Positions 34,548-39,481 of a stretch of 39,481 nucleotides of DNA are shown here, piece by piece (positions within the stretch are counted from its first letter, which is position 1; each line of letters starts with the position of its first letter). The DNA lies in the NCBI GenBank assembly GCA_903843135.1, contig CAIMOS010000318.1, forward strand, positions 1 through 39,481, given 5' to 3'. The notes under the pieces are model-generated. The model was not told the DNA's origin and did not search any database. It was given only the letters and a program-made list of their open reading frames with translations. A program made the translations under genes and the position numbers. The DNA comes from an uncultured Ignavibacteriales bacterium. Its GTDB lineage: Bacteria > Bacteroidota > Ignavibacteria > Ignavibacteriales > Ignavibacteriaceae.

Positions 34548-34592
34548 CTTTGCGGGAGATTTTTTCTCGCAAAGGCGCCAAGGCGCTAGCCC
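34548..34592. repeat. Dispersed hairpin repeat (TTTGCG ... CGCAAAGGCGCCAAGGCGC)
   Basis: CTTTGCG (34548-34554) and CGCAAAG (34568-34574) pair, followed by GCGCCAAGGCGC. Translated, it yields the spurious peptide FSRKGAKAL, a phrase that I have seen in false ORFs from repeats of this kind in many genomes. Only copy visible in this window. Lies just past the HlyC-like stop. Confidence 0.4.
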
Positions 34593-34735
34593 GCGTAGTC
34601 ACCTGCTCATCCCGCGCAATAATCCCGGTTCTTTTCTTTTGGAATGAATTGCAAACTGACTGCTCTGACCCAAAAACTAATGCCGTTTAAGATTCAATAA
34701 GTATAAGCCTTGAATTTACTCAACACATTGAGCAA

Positions 34736-34759
34736 AATTACTCAATCTACTGAGTAATT
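34736..34759. repeat. 9-bp inverted repeat AATTACTCA-N6-TGAGTAATT
   Basis: Perfect arms at 34736-34744 and 34751-34759 between convergent genes; a weaker CTCAA/TTGAG repeat precedes it (34720-34733). Purpose unknown; there is no nearby start codon it could control. Confidence 0.4.
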
Positions 34760-34774
34760 CCGGCATACTGGATT

Positions 34775-34822
34775 TAAAACAAAACAGGTGCGGCTTCCCT
34801 CAGCAGGGCGCAGCCACACCTG
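34775..34822 (-). terminator. Rho-independent terminator of the GcvH-like/HybAB operon
   Basis: On the minus strand CAGGTG (34822-34817), one mismatch, GGCT, an inner stem, AGCC and CACCTG (34790-34785) form a long hairpin followed by TTTTGTTTT, 18 bp after the last stop. Confidence 0.8.
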
Positions 34823-34840
34823 ATCGTCTTATGGAACTGC

Positions 34841-35542
34841 TCAGAACAGCAGTCTTAATATTCTGTTAAAGGCCTCTTTGCCAAGCAGTTTTTCCAGCGA
34901 ATCAACTTTTGTCCCCCCGTCGTGCAGAGTCGCTCCCGCGAAATGTTCGGTATGCGTCTCGGTGATAATGAGTTCGTGGATTTCTTCCCTTTGGTTCCTG
35001 AACTCACTATCGTTCATTATATGCGGTTCAAGGTCTTCGTCATTCACTTCGATCATCGCGGCCCACCTCGCTCCCGGTTTAAATGGAGCATTCTTCGCAT
35101 TAAGATCTAACATTGTAAACCGGAAGGGTGCGTTAAGCACTTTGGTTCCCCACGAGCCGGAGATCAGTAAGAATGGCGTGCCTTCCTCATATTTCTTTTC
35201 ATCGTTTGCCATCACCGCGAAAGACTCGATCTTCAGCAGATCAATTATCAGCATCGACAGGCCGATAAAATAGGTGCCGTTAAAAAGTTTTTTAACCGCA
35301 AATCCGCCGTGAAGATAAGTTATTCCCCGCTCCATCTGCGTACCGTGTATTTTCGCGAGAAGGTCATTTACGTAACTGTAGCTTGACTCATCGCTTACTG
35401 CGCTTTTGTTCCGCATAACTGAATGAAAGTAACAGTTATCGCAGTCAAAATTTTTATCGCACAACTTATAGTCAACCAGGCCGGATTTCATCCAGATACA
35501 TTGCAGCCCCTCAAAACTGCTCATCATACTGTTATCGGCCAT
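34841..35542 (-). CDS. Cys-rich GcvH-like protein of the HybAB-type operon
   Basis: A 233-residue soluble protein with an N-terminal Cys motif, LQCIWMKSGLVDYKLCDKNF then DCDNCYF: C15, C28, C34 and C37, spacing C-x12-C-x5-C-x2-C. It is likely a metal or Fe-S site. From memory, the same CIWM...YKLCD...DC..C pattern heads other GcvH-like proteins of anaerobic respiratory clusters. The rest (about 70-190) matches a diverged GcvH fold: ITYLHGGFAVKKLFNGTYFIGLSMLI, GTPFLLISGSWGTKVLNAPF, KPGARWAAMIEV. No Lys stands where GcvH carries lipoate, so it is probably not lipoylated. Last gene of the operon, 24 bp after the HybB-like gene. Confidence 0.75.
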   Translation of the reverse strand: MADNSMMSSFEGLQCIWMKSGLVDYKLCDKNFDCDNCYFHSVMRNKSAVSDESSYSYVNDLLAKIHGTQMERGITYLHGGFAVKKLFNGTYFIGLSMLIIDLLKIESFAVMANDEKKYEEGTPFLLISGSWGTKVLNAPFRFTMLDLNAKNAPFKPGARWAAMIEVNDEDLEPHIMNDSEFRNQREEIHELIITETHTEHFAGATLHDGGTKVDSLEKLLGKEAFNRILRLLF

Positions 35543-35566
35543 CTTGGATATCTTTCTTATAAAATG

Positions 35567-36688
35567 TTATTTGTGTGCCGCATCGTGTTCAGCGAATACC
35601 GGCAGATATTTAACTGCAAGTTTGAATGCATACATACCAAGTACAACGAGCATAAGCGTAACAGATATTTCGTAGAAACTCGGGAAATACTTTACTCCTG
35701 TCATTGTGCTAATTGCGGTAATACTGACATTCATCCGGTTAAAAAGGAAACCGGCAATGATCATCACAGCGGAGATATACAGCATATTCCTTTTTTTCCG
35801 GTTCTCTCTTGAGAGAAGAATGAATGCCGGAATAACGCTGCCGATAATTATCTCAATATAGAACCACATTGATGCCTCATTAAATACAATAAGGTATTCA
35901 AGTTTGTTGTTCCACAATAGATCCGCTGTTTTCAATGCAAGGTTCAGAAGCAGTACTACGACGCTTGCAAATCCGATTTTGGACAGCAGTTCCATCTCCA
36001 GTCCTTTGTTAAATGCCCTGGCGCTCAGATAAGACTCGAATATAACCATTGATAATCCGGTAGCAATCGCGCTGAGATAGAAGAACAACGGCAGGAACGG
36101 CGTATACCAGAGCGGATGCATCTTTGTAGGGATTATAAGGAACAATGAACCGAGTGACGACTGATGAAGAGTTGAAAGAAGCACACCAAGTATTATAAGA
36201 GGGATAGTGATCGCTTTCATAATCTTCTGCAGCTTAGGCATTTTCAGCCCTTCGAAAATCACGGGGCTGAACTCAAGAAAGAGAACAGTTGTATACAGCA
36301 TTACGCACCAGGCAACTTCAAACATCACTGAACGGGGATTCCACATTATCAGAGCGTGCCAGATATTATATGGTTTTCCCAGGTCAACCATCAGTCCGAA
36401 TATTACCATCAGATATCCGAGAAAAGCAGTCAGAACGGACGGCCTTACCAGCGGGTGGTATTTTTCGAGATTGAAGATATAGACGGTCGCGCAAAGCGTG
36501 AATCCGCCTGCTGCCAGTCCGACACCGCATAGAATGTCAAACCCGATCCACATTCCCCACGGGAACGCGTCACTCAGGTTAGTTGCGGGGCCAAGGCCCT
36601 GTGTAAATCTAAAAACAACCGAGTACAATCCGGCAAGTACAATAGCTATGCCGATTACTCTCCAGGTGTATTTACTTATCTGTTTCAT
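35567..36688 (-). CDS. HybB/NrfD-family membrane subunit
   Basis: A 373-residue polytopic membrane protein of the NrfD/PsrC family, closest to HybB. Ten segments, including DAFPWGMWIGFDILCGVGLAAGGFTL, YLMVIFGLMVDLGKPYNIWHAL, SSLGSLFLIIPTKMHPLWY and TPFLPLFFYLSAIATGLSMVIFES. HybB exchanges electrons with (mena)quinone via a partner Fe-S subunit. I take the ATG at 36688, nine bases after AGGA. A TTG two codons earlier would overlap the HybA-like stop (TTGA) and is the alternative. Placed directly after the HybA-like gene. No hydrogenase large or small subunit is in the window. Confidence 0.92.
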   Translation of the reverse strand: MKQISKYTWRVIGIAIVLAGLYSVVFRFTQGLGPATNLSDAFPWGMWIGFDILCGVGLAAGGFTLCATVYIFNLEKYHPLVRPSVLTAFLGYLMVIFGLMVDLGKPYNIWHALIMWNPRSVMFEVAWCVMLYTTVLFLEFSPVIFEGLKMPKLQKIMKAITIPLIILGVLLSTLHQSSLGSLFLIIPTKMHPLWYTPFLPLFFYLSAIATGLSMVIFESYLSARAFNKGLEMELLSKIGFASVVVLLLNLALKTADLLWNNKLEYLIVFNEASMWFYIEIIIGSVIPAFILLSRENRKKRNMLYISAVMIIAGFLFNRMNVSITAISTMTGVKYFPSFYEISVTLMLVVLGMYAFKLAVKYLPVFAEHDAAHK

Positions 36689-36690
36689 TT

Positions 36691-37455
36691 TCAATTTTCC
36701 TTTCCGTTCTGCTTTTCTTCGCGTGCAATATCGTTTTTCCGTTTTGTGAGCCAGTACATTCCGCCGAGGAATACTCCGCCGAATGATACTATGGCCGGTA
36801 TTTTCTCCAGGGCTTTCGCTGTATAATTAGGCAGCGGCTCCTGAGGAAGGTTGCGTGCGAATCCGAGTTTATCGAAAGGAACTGGTGATATGATCAGAAC
36901 ATTTGTGCCGCCCGCTTCTTTAAGTCCGTATATTTCAGGATAGTAAGAATCAGGTGAGTCGGCGATACGCTGGCGTGCTATCTTAATAAGTTCTTCCCTG
37001 TCGCCAAAAATTGTGGCTTCGGTCGGGCAGGCTTCGGAACATCCTGTGCCTTCGCCTTTTTTAACTTTATCGTAGCACATAATGCATTTGCGGACGCGCG
37101 GCGTAAGAGCGCTTTCCCATTCATAACGCGGTATGTTATGAGGGCAAGCCTGCATACAATAGCGGCAGCCGAGGCATTTGTCGGGGTCATAAATGACCGG
37201 GCCGATTTCTGTTTTTTCAAACGCGCCTACCGGGCACACGCTTACGCACGTGGGGTCAACGCAGTGCATACAGAGTTTTCTTGAGTACGTTCCGTTATGG
37301 TCCTGCACAACGGTATACGTTTCACTTGAGAGATGGTCTTTTAATGGGTCCTTGTTGGTTTCGGGTAATTTGTTGACCGTTTTACAGGCGTTGTAACATT
37401 CTCCGCACCCTACACAAAGAACCGCGTCGAATAATAATGCTTTCTGAGGTACCAT
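36691..37455 (-). CDS. HybA-like 4x[4Fe-4S] ferredoxin subunit with C-terminal membrane anchor
   Basis: A 254-residue electron-transfer subunit. Four Cys clusters: CVGCGECYNACK, CMHCVDPTCVSVCP, CLGCRYCMQACP and CIMCYDKVKKGEGTGCSEACP. This is the DMSOR/HybA-type arrangement of four [4Fe-4S] centres. The C-terminus has one transmembrane segment (IPAIVSFGGVFLGGMYWL) followed by a basic tail (TKRKND). Unlike E. coli HybA it starts straight at MVPQKALLFDAVLC with no Tat signal, which leaves its side of the membrane uncertain. It should hand electrons to or from the HybB-like protein encoded next. Confidence 0.93.
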   Translation of the reverse strand: MVPQKALLFDAVLCVGCGECYNACKTVNKLPETNKDPLKDHLSSETYTVVQDHNGTYSRKLCMHCVDPTCVSVCPVGAFEKTEIGPVIYDPDKCLGCRYCMQACPHNIPRYEWESALTPRVRKCIMCYDKVKKGEGTGCSEACPTEATIFGDREELIKIARQRIADSPDSYYPEIYGLKEAGGTNVLIISPVPFDKLGFARNLPQEPLPNYTAKALEKIPAIVSFGGVFLGGMYWLTKRKNDIAREEKQNGKEN

Positions 37456-37481
37456 GACGATTGTTTCCTTAATAACTGTTA

Positions 37482-38144
37482 TTATTCAATATCAAGGAAT
37501 TTCTGTTCGAAGTCTTTTACAGCTTCATCGTTAAAGTTATTGAGAACGCCTTCAACAATGTTTCCGCCGTCTGCCATCGTAACGCCTGCTAATTCAGGTT
37601 CGCCGGAATGGAAGCTTAAGAAATCTTTAAAGCGGTTGAATTCATCTTTCAGAATTTCGGTTGCTTTTTTGCCGCTCTTCATTGTTGAGAAAAGCTGGTT
37701 TGTGTTTTCGATCGGCCTGAAAGTAACTGCCCAGTCGGTATCGTAAGGATCGGTAACTTTTTTGCCGGCGAGGTTTTTATTAACGCTTCCGATAACGCCC
37801 TGTACGGGTGAGCGGAAAAGAACTGAATGCTTTCCGAACTTTGCTTCCATCAAAGGCTCGCCTCTGAGGATCTGTTCGCCTTCAGCTTTAAGCGCGGTAA
37901 GTGTGAACGGGCCGGTAGCTTTGAGAATAAACTCATCGATGCCAAGACGAATAAATCCGTCTTTCATCTGTTTCAGCCACATATGGCCTTTTGCCAAGAG
38001 TGCGTCTGCAGGGAAGAAAATGCTGGCTTTGTCAAATACGTGAATTGACATAAAAGCCGGGTGTTCTTTACCTTGTGACTTTAATACGAAAAAGTCAATT
38101 GCGATAAAGAGGACAAATGTTAGAACAACGAATAATGCGACCAT
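37482..38144 (-). CDS. Membrane-anchored GcvH-like protein
   Basis: A 220-residue protein. Residues 3-21 form a transmembrane anchor (VALFVVLTFVLFIAIDFFVL). A GcvH-like biotinyl/lipoyl-carrier fold follows at about 53-150: GHMWLKQMKDGFIRLGIDEF, LKAEGEQILRGEPLMEAK, FRSPVQGVIGSVNKNL, DPYDTDWAVTFRP. K105 lies eight residues before the conserved Pro, the position of the lipoyl-Lys in GcvH, but the ESVK context is changed to KFGK. The C-terminal tail (150-220) is unrelated to GcvH. First gene of the operon with HybA- and HybB-like genes, so a part in membrane electron transfer, not glycine cleavage, is likely (inference). GGAG seven bases upstream. Confidence 0.85.
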   Translation of the reverse strand: MVALFVVLTFVLFIAIDFFVLKSQGKEHPAFMSIHVFDKASIFFPADALLAKGHMWLKQMKDGFIRLGIDEFILKATGPFTLTALKAEGEQILRGEPLMEAKFGKHSVLFRSPVQGVIGSVNKNLAGKKVTDPYDTDWAVTFRPIENTNQLFSTMKSGKKATEILKDEFNRFKDFLSFHSGEPELAGVTMADGGNIVEGVLNNFNDEAVKDFEQKFLDIE

Positions 38145-38273
38145 GATAATGCTCCAATTTTAGGGTTTATGTTATGACCTATATAGCCAATTATCGTGCC
38201 GAAGTGGAAATCGTTTGATTTTACTCAATTTTCGACGATTTGCGCAATAAGTAGCCTAATAACCTATTTCAGG

Positions 38274-38420
38274 TGTGTTGAAATTATTTACATCGATTTT
38301 GATGAATTTTGCCTCATTTCGTGTAACCCATTATAAATAAAGAAGATAAATGTGTTGAATTATTCAACTCTGGGTTGTATAGATTTTCAACACAAATATT
38401 CGGAGATGTGTTGAAATTTT
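38274..38420. promoter_or_regulatory. Cluster of TGTGTTGAA sites between divergent genes
   Basis: TGTGTTGAA(A/T)T occurs at 38274-38285, 38351-38360 and 38407-38416, and its complement TTTCAACACA at 38385-38394. The last two form a 10-bp perfect inverted repeat with a 12-bp spacer. The second copy contains the palindrome GTTGAATTATTCAAC (38354-38368). Likely binding sites for one regulator of the GcvH-like/HybAB operon and/or the plus gene. Confidence 0.55.
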
Positions 38421-38583
38421 AATCAATAACGAGACCGGCCGCTCTCTTCATATTCAAGGATTGTGCAGATATCCTTTGGAAGCTCTTTCAGAAACGAGGC
38501 TTTCTAGCTCTGCGTCTTCTATATATACTTACTATCCGGTATTTTATCGTCAGAGACTTGTTAACTTATGGTGTATAATTTCT

Positions 38584-38597
38584 TAATTCCGGAATTA
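38584..38597. promoter_or_regulatory. 14-bp palindrome TAATTCCGGAATTA just before the last gene
   Basis: Perfect palindrome ending 6 bp before the ATG at 38604. It contains GGA, the only Shine-Dalgarno-like triplet, so it could hide the start site in a hairpin or bind a regulator. Confidence 0.35.
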
Positions 38598-38603
38598 TTA
38601 ATT

Positions 38604-39481
38604 ATGAAAAATCCGTTACTCCTTTTTGTTATTGTACTTTTCTTATCCGCGGGCCTTAGCGCTCAGTACATACCCAAATCCCCTTATCTGCAAAATCCGT
38701 CTCTCGCAATCGCCTATGCAGACAGCTGCGCAAGGTTCTGGTTTCCGGCTTACGACAATTCGCGCGGAGGATTTTACACTAATATTGACAGGGCCGGTAA
38801 TGTCATAACCTCCTGGGGCACAAATAAAAATATGATGACGCAGAGCAGGGACGCGTACGGAATGGTCCGGGCTTTTATGCTTACCGGTGATGAAACTTTT
38901 CTGACCAAAGGGAGGCTGGCGTTAAATTTTATGTACAACAAAGCCTGGGACAATACTTACGGCGGCTGGCTTCAGGTACTCGATATAAACGGCACTCCTG
39001 TCTCCGGCAGTAACAATACCAAGACTGCATTTCATCAGCACTATGCGTTGGTGGGTCCTGTAGCATATTTCGAGGCGACCCGCGACACGATGGATTACAA
39101 CAGGATTATCCGCGGATACAATTCTCTTGAAACTAACCTCTGGGACAGCCGTTCAGATTATTTCGGCTATTATGACAAGGCAAGCGCGAACTGGACCGGC
39201 AAGACAAATAAAAGTTTTAACGCGACGGTGGATGCCGTAACAACCCATCTCCTCTATCTGTACCTTATGACTTATGACGATAAATACAAAACACGCCTTC
39301 TGCAGATCGCGGACAATATGATGAACCGGCTTGTGGCCAGTATGCCCGCTCAGCAGATCGGTTTTGCTGAGGCATATGACTCATACTGGAATGTTAATAA
39401 TGCTGAGACGATGACGATAATGGGACACGTACTTAAAACTGCGTGGTGCCTCGGCAGGATTCATCAGCTTTTCCCCGATAC
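38604..39481 (+). CDS. Secreted AGE-family (N-acylglucosamine 2-epimerase-like) (alpha/alpha)6-barrel protein, 3' end outside window
   Basis: First 292 residues of a secreted protein. Signal peptide MKNPLLLFVIVLFLSAGLSAQ. The mature part has the AGE/cellobiose-epimerase pattern: CARFWFPAYDNSRGGFYTNI, DRAGNVITSWGTNKNMMTQS then RDAYGMVRAFMLTGDETFL, NKAWDNTYGGWLQVLDING, KTAFHQHYALVGPVAYFEAT, TTHLLYLYLMTYDD. These enzymes epimerise or isomerise free sugars or split glycosides; the exact reaction cannot be fixed. An export signal is unusual for sugar epimerases and may point to polysaccharide use outside the cell; a type IX sorting domain may lie beyond the window edge. Confidence 0.82.
   Translation, partial: MKNPLLLFVIVLFLSAGLSAQYIPKSPYLQNPSLAIAYADSCARFWFPAYDNSRGGFYTNIDRAGNVITSWGTNKNMMTQSRDAYGMVRAFMLTGDETFLTKGRLALNFMYNKAWDNTYGGWLQVLDINGTPVSGSNNTKTAFHQHYALVGPVAYFEATRDTMDYNRIIRGYNSLETNLWDSRSDYFGYYDKASANWTGKTNKSFNATVDAVTTHLLYLYLMTYDDKYKTRLLQIADNMMNRLVASMPAQQIGFAEAYDSYWNVNNAETMTIMGHVLKTAWCLGRIHQLFPD

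Noticed and set aside
37482-38144. Genuine glycine cleavage H protein (gcvH)
   Set aside because: It has a membrane anchor, altered lipoyl motif, an extra C-terminal tail and no gcvT or gcvP nearby; the neighbours are redox subunits.
38190-38210. Possible sigma-54 promoter (CGGCACG-N4-TTGGC on minus) before the GcvH-like gene
   Set aside because: The invariant GC at -12 is replaced by GG, so the match fails at an essential position.

Overview
The window looks like a chromosome segment of an Ignavibacteria / Bacteroidota-Chlorobi-group bacterium. The main evidence is the C-terminal type IX secretion sorting domain of the large amylase (motif QNYPNPFNPST). Supporting evidence is a TonB-dependent receptor with a carboxypeptidase-regulatory-like N-domain, LPS (Kdo and Lpt) genes of a Gram-negative envelope, and several intergenic octamers TATATTTG that fit the Bacteroidota-type -7 promoter element TAnnTTTG. 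I see no rRNA, tRNA, CRISPR array, complete insertion sequence or prophage.

Layout. 1-6172 (minus): the N-terminal part of a TonB-dependent receptor, then a 1398-residue secreted multidomain GH13 enzyme. 6411-11295 (minus): a tight four-gene signalling operon in the order FIST-domain sensor, LOV-PAS-PAS histidine kinase, single-domain response regulator, REC-histidine kinase. The kinase carries a complete flavin-adduct motif, so it is a likely blue-light receptor. 11391-16681 (minus): an LPS operon, kdsA, an unknown gene, kdsD, lptC, an OstA/LptA-like gene and lptB, mostly with overlapping ends. 16767-18409 (minus): a hipBA toxin-antitoxin module with a strong promoter and an operator-like palindrome across its -10 element. 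18685-21308 (minus): ridA, an acyltransferase-like membrane protein and ruvB. 21397-22671 (plus): mazG, then a minimal nucleotidyltransferase antitoxin followed by what looks like an internally deleted, frameshifted HEPN (HepT-like) toxin. 22726-24117 (minus) fumC; 24509-26692 (plus) katG with a clear terminator.

26850-31136 is a small defence island. A minus-strand RloA/RloB (AbiL-like ATPase plus TOPRIM) pair is divergent from a plus-strand pair, an SMC/OLD-like ATPase and a 151-residue protein with a PD-(D/E)XK-like D...ExH arrangement. The second pair matches no named defence system that I recognise. It is flanked by related palindromic repeats (GCAGAC...GTCTGC type), which suggests a mobile or recombining cassette, and is the best candidate for an undescribed system.

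31296-34527 (plus): a PhnB-like protein, an AHSA1-like protein, an EamA exporter and a CNNM/HlyC-CorC transporter. 34841-38144 (minus): an electron-transfer operon of a membrane-anchored GcvH-like protein, a HybA-like 4x[4Fe-4S] protein, a HybB/NrfD-like membrane quinone-reactive subunit and a Cys-rich second GcvH-like protein, with no catalytic oxidoreductase in view. Upstream of it lies a cluster of TGTGTTGAA repeats. The window ends (plus) inside a secreted AGE-family (alpha/alpha)6-barrel protein.

Functions are assigned by motif recognition alone. Start codons were moved from the longest open frame where a ribosome-binding site, signal peptide or domain start argued for it.
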